From: Clostridia bacterium
Lineage (GTDB): Bacteria > Bacillota > Clostridia > Oscillospirales > Acutalibacteraceae
Direction: 5' to 3'
Assembly (NCBI GenBank): GCA_017516315.1
Contig: JAFXDE010000024.1
Span: 16,880 to 80,879, forward strand
DNA: 64,000 bases
The stretch's first letter is position 1, and each line of letters begins with the position of its first letter. The position numbers were made by a program, and so were the translations under genes. Below are positions 29,121 through 37,211 of the stretch, piece by piece. Below the pieces are notes generated by a model. That model ran no database searches and was not told the origin of the DNA. It saw nothing but the letters and a program-made list of their open reading frames with translations.

Positions 29121-29200
29121 AGCTTTCTCCTTTTTAATAAATGTTGTTTCTATTTTAACAATTAAGAAGAATGATGTCAATAGCGGAAGCTTTGCAAAGC

Positions 29201-29236
29201 AAAAAACCATCTGAGCTTTACACTCGAGATGGTTTT
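29201..29236 (-). terminator. Minus-strand terminator
   Basis: Read on the minus strand, aaaaccatct...agatggtttt with a short loop, followed by TTTTTTGC. It would have ended the permease whose remnant lies at 29276-29431. Confidence 0.75.
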
Positions 29237-29275
29237 CTGCACCAATTTTATTATATTAAGTAAGCTGTCAGATAA

Positions 29276-29431
29276 TTATTTCCAGATAAGCCAAAGAAGG
29301 AGGTAGCCTGTGATAACTGCTGCCATGGTAAAGGGAACACCGCATTTCATAAAGGTGGTTGACTTAACCTCTTAGCCCTCCTTACGGAGTATACCGATAC
29401 CTGGAAAAGAGAAAGTGCAACCACAACCCAT
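29276..29431 (-). pseudogene. Remnant of an ion/anion permease (C-terminal end)
   Basis: On the minus strand one frame reads, from 29431, a stretch with GIGILRKEG, an in-frame TAA, then EVKSTTFMKCGVPFTMAAV and ITGYLLLWLIWK ending at a TAA (29278-29276). The pattern of a short charged loop followed by a last hydrophobic helix and immediate stop is like the C-terminus of SLC13/ArsB/NhaD-type permeases. The rest of the gene is missing. It is a decayed fragment, with its old terminator still just downstream. The family assignment is tentative. The remaining gap to 29495 holds nothing else that I see. Confidence 0.5.
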
Positions 29432-29495
29432 TTCATATTGGGCATTTTGGATATTGAGGATAGACTGTGGCTTGTAAAGTCTTTCTCCGAAACTA

Positions 29496-29524
29496 TTGAT
29501 TATTTTTTTGTTAAGAGTTATACT
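29496..29524 (+). promoter_or_regulatory. Promoter for the PTS IIC gene
   Basis: TTGATT at 29496-29501 and TATACT at 29519-29524, 17-base spacer, 32 bases before the ATG. Confidence 0.6.
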
Positions 29525-29556
29525 AAAATGAGTCTATCCTGAAAGGGGACAGTAAA

Positions 29557-30561
29557 ATGAAGCTCGTAAAAAAATACTTTAAACGTTATTTCGTTGATGC
29601 TATGAGCTATATGGCGCTCGGCCTTTTCTCTTCTCTTATCGTAGGTCTTATCATAAGTCAGATAGCCAAAATACCCCGTCTGGAGATTCTTGCCACATTC
29701 TCGGAGGTTCTTTCTGCCTCGTCTCCTGTAGTAGGCGGTGCTATCGGTGCGGCTATAGCTTACGGACTTAAAAGTAAGCCTCTTGTTGTATTTTCCTGTA
29801 TTGCAGTCGGTGCCTTCGGCTATGATCTCGGAGGTCCCGTAGGAGCTTATGCTTCGGCTCTTGTCGCTAACGAAATTGCATCTCTCGTAGCAGGAAAAAC
29901 AAAAATTGACATCGTTATTACTCCCATCGTTACCATAGTCACAGGTGGCTTCGTAAGCACCTTCGCAGGACCCTATCTTTCCGAATTTATGACGGGCCTG
30001 GGCGAAATTATAAACAGCGCTACACAGCTGCATCCCTTACCTATGGGTATAAGCGTGGCTGTTCTGGTAGGTCTTGCGCTGACGGCACCTATTTCCTCAG
30101 CTGCCTTATGTATTATGCTCGGCATAGAGGGTATTGCGGCAGGTGCAGCGGCAGTAGGCTGTGCGGCACAGATGGTGGGCTTCGCCGTAACCTCCTTCAA
30201 GGCTAACGGTGTCGGCGGTCTTATTTCACAGGGCCTCGGCACGAGCATGCTTCAGTTCGGTAATATTATGCGCCATCCTCAGATAGTTCTTGCCCCTACA
30301 TTGGCAGGTGCGGTTTTAGGACCCGTTTCCACCTGTGTGCTTCAGATGACAAATACTCCCTCGGGCGCAGGCATGGGTACAAGCGGTCTCGTCGGTCAGT
30401 TCGGCGCGCTTACAGCTATGGGGAGCAGTACGGAAAGCATTATTACTATAGTTGTTATGCATTTCATCGCTCCTGCAGTGCTTTCACTTTTATTTCATTT
30501 CATTTTCAAAAAGCTCGGTATAGTCAAAGACGAATATCTTTCACTTAAAAATCCCGAATAA
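29557..30561 (+). CDS. PTS IIC-like membrane protein (PTS_EIIC_2 family)
   Basis: A 334-residue membrane protein with about ten hydrophobic segments. It is rich in Gly and Ala with stretches such as GAIGAAIAYGLKSKPLVVFS, GYDLGGPVGAYASALVANE and HPLPMGISVAVLVGLALTAP, the pattern of the PTS_EIIC_2 family. No EIIA or EIIB domain and no such gene adjoins it, so whether it works in a phosphotransferase system is unknown. It heads a short operon with a HAD hydrolase 13 bases downstream. A role in sugar or sugar-phosphate transport is inferred from the fold alone. Confidence 0.85.
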   Translation: MKLVKKYFKRYFVDAMSYMALGLFSSLIVGLIISQIAKIPRLEILATFSEVLSASSPVVGGAIGAAIAYGLKSKPLVVFSCIAVGAFGYDLGGPVGAYASALVANEIASLVAGKTKIDIVITPIVTIVTGGFVSTFAGPYLSEFMTGLGEIINSATQLHPLPMGISVAVLVGLALTAPISSAALCIMLGIEGIAAGAAAVGCAAQMVGFAVTSFKANGVGGLISQGLGTSMLQFGNIMRHPQIVLAPTLAGAVLGPVSTCVLQMTNTPSGAGMGTSGLVGQFGALTAMGSSTESIITIVVMHFIAPAVLSLLFHFIFKKLGIVKDEYLSLKNPE

Positions 30562-30574
30562 GAAAGGAACAGTT

Positions 30575-31144
30575 ATGAACGTTTACGATTTTGACGATAC
30601 TATTTATAAGGGCGACTCCTCTCTGCATTTTTTTATTTTTTATCTTAAGAAGGAGCCGACTCTGGTAAAATATCTGCCCTTTGTTCTGAAAACACTTTAT
30701 AATTACCATAAGGAGAGGATACGCTTTAATGATATCATCGACTCCTTCGGTCACGTTTTCGAGGAGTATTTCACTACTCATACCGTGGATTTTGACGCCG
30801 TGGTAGAGGAATTCTGGGATAAGCACGAGCACAGAGTAAAGCCCTTCTACAAAGAGATTCAGAAGGAGGACGATCTGGTTATTACTGCTTGCCCAAACTT
30901 TATGGCACAGGAAATATGCCGCAGACTCGGTATAAAGCACTGTCTCGGTACTGAGTTCGACATCAAAACAGGTAAATTTATCCGTGGCTGCTTCCGTGAA
31001 AGAAAGATTGACTTTTTCCGTGAGGCCTTTCCTGACGGAGTTATCGACGATTTTTACACAGACTCAATGAACGATAAATTCCTTTTCCCTTACGCTAAAA
31101 GAGTTTTCTTCGTCAAGGGCGAAAAAATCACAAGGATAAAATAA
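30575..31144 (+). CDS. HAD-superfamily phosphatase (HAD-IB like)
   Basis: A 189-residue HAD hydrolase with motif I NVYDFDDTIY (nucleophile Asp and acid/base Asp both present), an all-helical cap of about 60 residues after it, motif II VITACPNF, and motif IV DDFYTDSMND near residue 160. The IB-type cap and size resemble phosphoserine phosphatase-like and CicA-type enzymes. It may dephosphorylate a sugar or lipid intermediate. It lies between a PTS-like permease and a pseudouridine synthase that begins one base after its stop codon. Confidence 0.88.
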   Translation: MNVYDFDDTIYKGDSSLHFFIFYLKKEPTLVKYLPFVLKTLYNYHKERIRFNDIIDSFGHVFEEYFTTHTVDFDAVVEEFWDKHEHRVKPFYKEIQKEDDLVITACPNFMAQEICRRLGIKHCLGTEFDIKTGKFIRGCFRERKIDFFREAFPDGVIDDFYTDSMNDKFLFPYAKRVFFVKGEKITRIK

Positions 31145-31145
31145 T

Positions 31146-31853
31146 ATGGAAAGACTAGACAAGATAATCGCCTCTCAGGGAAGGTATTCCCGTTCCGAGG
31201 TGAAAAAACTCATAAAAGCAGGCCTTATTACTCTTAACGGTGAAAAGGTAAAGAGTGCCGACATAAAGGTTGACGCTGAAAAAGACCTCATTACCGTCGA
31301 CGGTGAAGACATATCCTATAAAAAACATATCTACATTATGCTTAATAAGCCTCAGGGAGTGGTTTCGGCCACCGATGACCCGATTCATAAAACCGTTATC
31401 GATCTGGTTCCGTCCAAGCTTTTCAGACAGGGACTTTTCCCGGCAGGAAGACTTGACGGAGACACCACGGGCTTTGTGCTTATCACCGATGACGGAGATT
31501 TCGCGCACCGTATACTCTCTCCGAAAAACCATATAATGAAAACCTATCACGCTACTCTTGACCGTACTCTTACGCAGGAGGACATAAAAAGCTTTACCGA
31601 GGGAATCGAGCTTCGCGACGGTACACTCTGTCTCGAGGCGCAGGTAAAAATGCTCTCTGAGACACCGCCTGTAGCCGAGGTTAAAATTCATGAGGGTAAA
31701 TATCATCAGGTAAAGAGGATGTTTGCCGCACTCGGGAATAAGGTCGTCGCTCTGAGAAGAGTTAAAATGGGCGGTCTTGAGCTGGACGAAAGCCTCGAAG
31801 AGGGCGAATGCAGGGAGATAACGGCAGAGGAGCTTCGCTTAATTTCAGAATAA
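31146..31853 (+). CDS. rsuA: Pseudouridine synthase, RsuA/RluB family
   Basis: A 235-residue enzyme isomerising uridine in rRNA. An N-terminal S4 RNA-binding domain (ERLDKIIASQGRYSRSEVKK) is followed by the catalytic domain with GRLDGDTTGFVLITDDG, where the Asp after L is the nucleophile, and HEGKYHQVKRMFAALG near the end. Lengths of about 230-240 are normal. RsuA (16S U516) is the best guess, but RluB/E/F types cannot be ruled out. The ATG follows the HAD gene stop by one base. Confidence 0.94.
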   Translation: MERLDKIIASQGRYSRSEVKKLIKAGLITLNGEKVKSADIKVDAEKDLITVDGEDISYKKHIYIMLNKPQGVVSATDDPIHKTVIDLVPSKLFRQGLFPAGRLDGDTTGFVLITDDGDFAHRILSPKNHIMKTYHATLDRTLTQEDIKSFTEGIELRDGTLCLEAQVKMLSETPPVAEVKIHEGKYHQVKRMFAALGNKVVALRRVKMGGLELDESLEEGECREITAEELRLISE

Positions 31854-31915
31854 TTAAAGATTATTTAAGCTTCATTTTCTATAATCAGCTAACAATAAAA
31901 AAAGAGGTAACTTTT

Positions 31916-32317
31916 ATGCTCAATAAAATCAGACAGTTTATGTACGGACGCTACGGCGGAAACGATGCACTTAATATTTTTCTTGTTATACTCGGTGCAG
32001 TTATAACTCTTATTCTTTCTCTTTTCTTTTACAGAACACCTTTCACCAGGCTTCTTGGACTTGTTCCCTACGGTATAGCCGTGTTCAGAGCTCTTTCGAA
32101 AAATTACGAGGCAAGAATAAAGGAAAACACTAAATTTCTCGAAATATCAGGTCCGTGGAGAGCCTTTATTCAGAAGAAAATCAGTCAGTATAAGGATAAA
32201 GAGCATAAATACTACGCCTGCCCTCAGTGCCACAGAACACTCCGCGTGCCTAAGGGCAGAGGCAAGATAAAAATAAGCTGTCCCCACTGTGGAAGAGAGT
32301 TTGTAAAAAAGACATAA
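31916..32317 (+). CDS. Membrane protein with C-terminal zinc ribbon
   Basis: A 133-residue protein with two hydrophobic helices (about 22-60) and a C-terminal zinc-ribbon. The ribbon pairs are CPQC and CPHC, spaced by about 17 residues, within YYACPQCHRTLRVPKGRGK. A longer in-frame reading from 31808 overlaps rsuA. ATG 31916 is preferred for its AAAGAGG site. This architecture is widespread in Clostridia with no assigned role. It may bind nucleic acid or a protein at the membrane (inference). Confidence 0.85.
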   Translation: MLNKIRQFMYGRYGGNDALNIFLVILGAVITLILSLFFYRTPFTRLLGLVPYGIAVFRALSKNYEARIKENTKFLEISGPWRAFIQKKISQYKDKEHKYYACPQCHRTLRVPKGRGKIKISCPHCGREFVKKT

Positions 32318-32370
32318 TCAAGTGGGGTGCCACAGCTTTCAGCTAGGCTTAAAATAACAAAAGAACAAAT

Positions 32371-32414
32371 ACAGTCCGTCAGTGCAGAGATATGATCCGA
32401 CGGGCTGTGTTTTT
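32371..32414 (+). terminator. Rho-independent terminator
   Basis: Stem acagtccgtc/gacgggctgt (32371-32380 with 32399-32408) followed by GTTTTTC. It separates the PTS IIC operon from xpt. Confidence 0.85.
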
Positions 32415-32477
32415 CGCTTTAGTCATTTTCAACAAAGAAAAAACATTTATTTTGTTCTACCTTTTCCTTGCTTTCTA

Positions 32478-32506
32478 TTGAAAAATCTGTCACATTTTGT
32501 TAAAAT
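32478..32506 (+). promoter_or_regulatory. Promoter for xpt operon
   Basis: TTGAAA at 32478-32483 and TAAAAT at 32501-32506, 17-base spacer. Only about 45 bases lie between the expected start site and the ATG, so there is no room for a purine riboswitch. Confidence 0.6.
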
Positions 32507-32556
32507 ACCTATGTTAGTTTGTTTTAATCGGACAGATAGAAGGAGAGAAAAGACAA

Positions 32557-33135
32557 ATGAAGCTTCTGGAAGAAAGAATCGCAAAGGACGGAAAGGTTTT
32601 TCCCGGTAATATTCTTAAGGTTGACTCTTTTCTCAACCATCAGATCGATGTGTCTCTTCTCTGCGAAATGGGCAAAGAAATAAAAAGATTATACTCTGAC
32701 TGCGAAATAAACAAGATTCTCACCATTGAAGCCTCGGGCATCGGTGTGGCTTGTATTATTGCGCAGTTTTTTGATTGTCCCGTTCTTTTCGCTAAAAAAA
32801 CGAAGACTAAAAATATCGCCAATGCCGTCTACAAAACTCAGGTAGCCTCCTTTACTCACGGCACTACCTACGATGTTATCGTCTCAAAGGATTTCCTTTC
32901 TGCCGATGATAAGGTTCTTATCGTAGATGACTTTCTTGCTGAGGGTAACGCTCTCATAGGTCTTATCGATCTGTGTAACCAGGCAGGAGCGAAGGTGCAG
33001 GGCTGTGCCATCGCCGTAGAAAAGGGCTTCCAGCAGGGCGGTAAACGAATCCGTGATATGGGAATAAGAGTAGAATCACTCGCTGTAGTTGAGGCTATGA
33101 GTGATGATTCTCTTACCTTCCGCAGTCAGGATTAA
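32557..33135 (+). CDS. xpt: Xanthine phosphoribosyltransferase
   Basis: A 192-residue purine-salvage enzyme that joins xanthine (or guanine) and PRPP to give XMP. The PRPP-binding loop is VLIVDDFLAEGNAL, and the start MKLLEERIAKDGKVFPGNIL is typical of the Bacillus-type Xpt. Length matches. It lies 59 bases upstream of a nucleoside ABC importer, so imported purines can feed directly into it. A small hairpin separates it from the lipoprotein gene. In Bacillus xpt is under a guanine riboswitch. None is seen here. Confidence 0.95.
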   Translation: MKLLEERIAKDGKVFPGNILKVDSFLNHQIDVSLLCEMGKEIKRLYSDCEINKILTIEASGIGVACIIAQFFDCPVLFAKKTKTKNIANAVYKTQVASFTHGTTYDVIVSKDFLSADDKVLIVDDFLAEGNALIGLIDLCNQAGAKVQGCAIAVEKGFQQGGKRIRDMGIRVESLAVVEAMSDDSLTFRSQD

Positions 33136-33143
33136 AGAAGTAA

Positions 33144-33164
33144 TTTACCGAGGAACTCGGTAAA
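33144..33164 (+). other. Intercistronic hairpin between xpt and the lipoprotein gene
   Basis: A perfect stem tttaccgag/ctcggtaaa with a GAA loop, followed by AAATAAAAATT rather than a T-run. It is more likely an RNA-processing or stability hairpin that raises the level of the downstream lipoprotein message than a terminator. Confidence 0.5.
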
Positions 33165-33194
33165 AATAAAAATTCCCAAAGGGAGGACAAAAAA

Positions 33195-34463
33195 ATGAAA
33201 AAATTTCTTGCAGTTCTTCTTGCAGCAGTTATGCTCTTTGCTCTTGCAGCTTGCGGCGGTAACAGCGGCAACGAAGGCGACGAAACACTCGGCATGAGCG
33301 ATTCTCCTATCGCAGCAGTCGAAATTAAGGCAGATTACGAAGTTCCCGCAGACTTCAAAATCGGTTTCATCTGTCTCCACGATGAAAACTCAACCTATGA
33401 CCTTAACTTCCTCAACGCAGTAGACAGAATCCAGGAAGCTCTTAAGCTCACAGACGAGCAGGTTATCGTTAAGGTTAACGTACCCGAAGGTAACGAATGC
33501 TATGTAGCAGCTAAGGATCTCGTAGGCGAAGGCTGTAAAATCGTTTTCGCTAACTCCTTCGGTCACGAAGACTTTATGATCCAGGCAGCTAAGGAATTCC
33601 CCGAAGTAGAATTCTGCCATGCAACAGGTACAAAGGCTCACACAGAAGGCCTTGACAACTACCACAACGCTTTCGCATCTATTTTCCAGGGCCGTTACCT
33701 TGCAGGTGTTGCTGCAGGTCTCAAGCTCAACGAAATGATCGAAGCTGGTAAGTTCACCGCTGAAGAAGCAAAGATCGGTTATGTAGGTGCTTTCACATAC
33801 GCTGAAGTTATCTCCGGTTACACATCCTTCTATCTCGGTGCAAAGAGCGTATGCCCCACAGTTACTATGGACGTTCAGTTCACAGGCTCATGGTATGACG
33901 CTACAGAAGAAAAGAACGCAGCTGAAGCTCTTATCGCAAGAGACTGTAAGCTTATCAGCCAGCACGCTGACTCAATGGGTGCTCCCGGTGCTTGTGAATA
34001 TGCAGGTATCCCCAATGTTTCCTACAACGGTTCAACCTTCGAATCCTGCCCCGAAACATTCATCGTTTCCTCAGCTATCAACTGGACTCCTTACTATAAC
34101 TACATCATCGGCCAGTACATCAAGGGCGAAGAAATCGCTGCTGACTGGTGCGGCGGTATCGCAGAAGGCTCTGTAGTTCTTACAGGCATCAACCAGGATG
34201 TAGCTGCTGAAGGCACATTCGAAAAGATCCAGGCTCTCGTAGAAGACATCAAGGCAGGTAAGCTCAATGTATTTGATGCAGCTACCTTCACAGTAGGCGG
34301 CGAAACTCTCGACACCTATATGGCTGATGTTGACACAGACGCTGCTTACACACCTGACACAGAAGCTATCGCTGACGGTTACTTCCACGAATCAGAATCC
34401 CGTTCAGCTCCCTACTTCGATCTCAGAATCGACGGAATCAATCTTCTCAACGAGAAATTCTGA
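33195..34463 (+). CDS. BMP-family nucleoside ABC transporter lipoprotein
   Basis: A 422-residue substrate-binding lipoprotein. The signal peptide ends in a lipobox (LAAC, Cys at about residue 20) and a short Ser/Gly/Glu linker. The body is the BMP/PnrA fold, seen in KIGFICLHDENSTYD, ANSFGHEDFMIQAA, the YHNAFASIFQGRYLAGVAAGL segment and GYVGAFTYAEVISGY. BMP proteins bind purine nucleosides. Codon use is strongly biased to preferred codons compared with neighbours, suggesting high expression. It is followed by the ATPase and permeases of the importer. Confidence 0.94.
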   Translation: MKKFLAVLLAAVMLFALAACGGNSGNEGDETLGMSDSPIAAVEIKADYEVPADFKIGFICLHDENSTYDLNFLNAVDRIQEALKLTDEQVIVKVNVPEGNECYVAAKDLVGEGCKIVFANSFGHEDFMIQAAKEFPEVEFCHATGTKAHTEGLDNYHNAFASIFQGRYLAGVAAGLKLNEMIEAGKFTAEEAKIGYVGAFTYAEVISGYTSFYLGAKSVCPTVTMDVQFTGSWYDATEEKNAAEALIARDCKLISQHADSMGAPGACEYAGIPNVSYNGSTFESCPETFIVSSAINWTPYYNYIIGQYIKGEEIAADWCGGIAEGSVVLTGINQDVAAEGTFEKIQALVEDIKAGKLNVFDAATFTVGGETLDTYMADVDTDAAYTPDTEAIADGYFHESESRSAPYFDLRIDGINLLNEKF

Positions 34464-34478
34464 TTTCCTTAAACTGAA

Positions 34479-34505
34479 TAAGCGGGGCACTCGTTGTCCC
34501 GCTTA
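34479..34505 (+). terminator. Leaky terminator or stabilising hairpin after the lipoprotein gene
   Basis: Stem taagcgggGca/tgtcccgctta with one G-T pair, followed by CTGTTGTTTTTG. The T-run is displaced, which fits partial termination, giving more lipoprotein than membrane components. Confidence 0.6.
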
Positions 34506-34597
34506 CTGTTGTTTTTGAGTGATGAAAATATAGCCTTGTAAAGGGCTGTATTTTGATTGCTTAAACCTTATTATAATATAAAAAGGAGGAATGAGGT

Positions 34598-36145
34598 TTG
34601 GAAAAATCTCCCGCAATTGAGCTGAAAAATATTTGTAAGTCCTTTGCAGGCAAGATAGCAAACAATAATGTCTGCCTCACCGTAAACCGAGGAGAAATTC
34701 TCTCCGTTCTCGGTGAAAACGGAAGCGGTAAAACTACTCTTATGAATATGATAGCCGGCATCTATTTCCCCGATGAGGGACAGATATTCATTGACGGCAA
34801 AGAGGTGGTTATCCGTTCGCCGAAGGACGCCTTCAAACATAAAATAGGTATGATTCATCAGCATTTCAAGCTCGTTGATGTGTTTACCGCTACGGAAAAC
34901 ATTATTCTCGGTCTCGACGAAAAGGGTGCCTTTAACATAAAAGAGGCTGTTAAAAAGGTAAAGGAAATCAGCGATAAATACGGCTTTGAAATAGACCCGA
35001 TGAAGAAAATTCACGAAATGTCCGTTTCTGAAAAGCAGACCGTAGAAATAATTAAGGTTCTCTACAGAGGTGCCGACATTCTGATTCTCGACGAGCCTAC
35101 CGCCGTTCTTACTCCCCAGGAGACACAGAAGCTTTTCGCTGTTCTCAGAAGAATGAGAGAACACGGCAAATCCATTATTATTATCACTCATAAGCTTCAT
35201 GAGGTTCTCTCACTTTCCGACAAGGTAGCAGTTCTGCGTAAGGGTGAATATGTAGGCACTGTCGAAACGGCAAAGACCGATGAAGCAGAGCTTACGGAGA
35301 TGATGGTAGGTAAAAAGATAAGCCTTAACATCGACCGCAGTGAGCCGGAGAACTGTGAGGAAAGACTCGTAGTAAAGGGCCTTAACTGTGTGGACCGTGA
35401 GGGTGTGAAGGTGCTCAATGATATTTCCTTCACTGCTTATTCGGGTGAAATACTCGGTATCGCAGGTATCGCAGGCTCAGGTCAGAGAGAGCTTCTCGAA
35501 GCTATAGCAGGTCTTCAGAAGGTCAATGAGGGCGAAATTATCTATAACAATCCTAAGACGGGAACACAGGATAATCTCCGCGATAAAACTCCTATGCAGA
35601 TAAGAGATCTCGGCGTCCGTCTCTCCTTCGTTCCCGAGGATAGATTAGGTATGGGCCTCGTAGGCAATATGGATATCATAGATAATATGATGCTGCGATC
35701 CTACAGAAAGGGTAAGTCCGTATTTCTCGAGAGAAAGGCTCCGAAGGATCTGGCAGAGAAGATAATCAAGGACCTCGAGGTTGTAACTCCCGATGCCCGT
35801 ACTCCCGTCAGAAGACTTTCGGGCGGTAACATACAGAAAATTCTCGTCGGCAGAGAGATAGCCGCTTCGCCGACGGTGCTTATGGCCGCATATCCCGTAA
35901 GAGGTCTCGATATAGGTGCTTCCTATACTATTTATAATCTTCTGAATAAGCAGAAGAAAAAGGGTGTAGCCGTTGTTTTCGTCGGTGAAGACCTTGATGT
36001 GCTTATTGAGCTGTGTGACAGAATTCTCGTTATCGGCTCAGGCAGTATCACCGGTGTAGTAGATGCGAGAACGACCACCAAGGAAGAAATCGGTCTTCTT
36101 ATGACTAAAGCAAAAGACTCCGAGGGAGGTGGAAGGAATGAATAA
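34598..36145 (+). CDS. Nucleoside ABC importer ATP-binding protein (two ABC domains)
   Basis: A 515-residue protein with two fused ATPase domains. The first has Walker A GENGSGKTT, signature SVSEKQTVEI and Walker B ILILDEPTAVLTP. The second has the degenerate Walker A GIAGSGQRELLEA, signature LSGGNIQKI and MAAYPVRGLDIGA, as is usual for the sugar/nucleoside (RbsA/YufO/NupO-like) class. The start is TTG at 34598, eight bases after AAGGAGGA. The nearby ATG at 34591 is out of frame. It energises uptake through the two permeases that follow. Confidence 0.95.
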   Translation: MEKSPAIELKNICKSFAGKIANNNVCLTVNRGEILSVLGENGSGKTTLMNMIAGIYFPDEGQIFIDGKEVVIRSPKDAFKHKIGMIHQHFKLVDVFTATENIILGLDEKGAFNIKEAVKKVKEISDKYGFEIDPMKKIHEMSVSEKQTVEIIKVLYRGADILILDEPTAVLTPQETQKLFAVLRRMREHGKSIIIITHKLHEVLSLSDKVAVLRKGEYVGTVETAKTDEAELTEMMVGKKISLNIDRSEPENCEERLVVKGLNCVDREGVKVLNDISFTAYSGEILGIAGIAGSGQRELLEAIAGLQKVNEGEIIYNNPKTGTQDNLRDKTPMQIRDLGVRLSFVPEDRLGMGLVGNMDIIDNMMLRSYRKGKSVFLERKAPKDLAEKIIKDLEVVTPDARTPVRRLSGGNIQKILVGREIAASPTVLMAAYPVRGLDIGASYTIYNLLNKQKKKGVAVVFVGEDLDVLIELCDRILVIGSGSITGVVDARTTTKEEIGLLMTKAKDSEGGGRNE

Positions 36146-37211
36146 AATGAATATTCATATCGTCAAGCGTGATGCCGTAGTATGGTATAAGAGCTTTGCC
36201 GTCCGTGCCGTGGCCATTATCGCTTCACTTCTCGTTTCTGCCGTGGTAATAACTCTTCTTACGGGAAAAAATCCTATCCAGGTTTATTCCTCTATGATTT
36301 CGGGTGCCTTCGGCTCATCACTCAGAATATGGTCTCTCCTGCAGAATGTAGCTGTGCTTTTGTGTATTGCTCTTGCGCTGACTCCTGCTTTTAAAATGAA
36401 GTTCTGGAACTGCGGCGGTGAGGGACAGGTGCTGGTAGGCGGTCTTGCCACAGTGTCCGTTATGATGTTTTTAGGTGACAGTCTTCCCTATCCCGTTCTT
36501 TTACTCGTTATGATAGGCGCTTCCGTTCTTTCGGGTATCGTCTGGGCGGTTCTTCCGGCAATCTTCAAGGCTAAATGGAATACCAATGAAACACTTTTCA
36601 CTCTTATGATGAACTATGTGGCCATTCAGCTTGTAGCGTTCTTCCTTAAGTATTTCGTAAAGAGTGGCTCGGGTATACTCACTCCTATGCCCGAATACGG
36701 CTTGCCCGTTATCTTTAATCAGCCTTATCTTCTTAATATAATAACCGTGGCTGTTCTTACGGTGCTCGTTTATATCTATCTTAAAAAGACCAAGCACGGC
36801 TACGAAATTTCCGTAGTAGGCGAAAGTGAAAATACGGCAAGATATATCGGTATCAATGTGCCTAAGGTTATTATCAGAACTCTGGTGGTTTCCGGTGCGC
36901 TTTGCGGTATAGCAGGTCTCATCCTCGTAGGCGGTACAAACCATACCATCAGCACCACCACTGCAGGCGGCAGAGGCTTCACTGCCATTATGGTTTCCTG
37001 GCTTGCTAAGTTCAATCCTATTTATATGGTAATGACCTCATTCCTTATCGTTTTCCTCGAAAAGGGTGCAGGACAGGTTTCTACAGATTTCCGTCTTCCC
37101 GTGGCTATTTCCGATATAGTTACAGGTATCATCCTTTTCTTCATTATCGGATGTGAATTTTTCCTTCAGTATAAAGTGCTTGTTTCCAAGGGCAGAAAGG
37201 AGAATGACTGA
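36138..37211 (+). CDS. Nucleoside ABC importer permease 1
   Basis: A 357-residue BPD_transp_2-type permease with about ten hydrophobic helices, homologous to NupP/YufP. The conserved loop GESENTARYIGINVPKV and GFTAIMVSWLAKFNP is present. ATG 36138 lies behind GGGAGG and overlaps the ATPase gene by eight bases. A GTG at 36129 is a possible longer start. It pairs with the 315-residue permease at 37211 to form the heterodimeric pore. Confidence 0.93.
   Translation: MNKMNIHIVKRDAVVWYKSFAVRAVAIIASLLVSAVVITLLTGKNPIQVYSSMISGAFGSSLRIWSLLQNVAVLLCIALALTPAFKMKFWNCGGEGQVLVGGLATVSVMMFLGDSLPYPVLLLVMIGASVLSGIVWAVLPAIFKAKWNTNETLFTLMMNYVAIQLVAFFLKYFVKSGSGILTPMPEYGLPVIFNQPYLLNIITVAVLTVLVYIYLKKTKHGYEISVVGESENTARYIGINVPKVIIRTLVVSGALCGIAGLILVGGTNHTISTTTAGGRGFTAIMVSWLAKFNPIYMVMTSFLIVFLEKGAGQVSTDFRLPVAISDIVTGIILFFIIGCEFFLQYKVLVSKGRKEND

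Noticed and set aside
32318-32556. Purine riboswitch upstream of xpt
   Set aside because: The expected conserved core and kissing loops are not seen, and the promoter at 32478 leaves only about 45 bases of leader.
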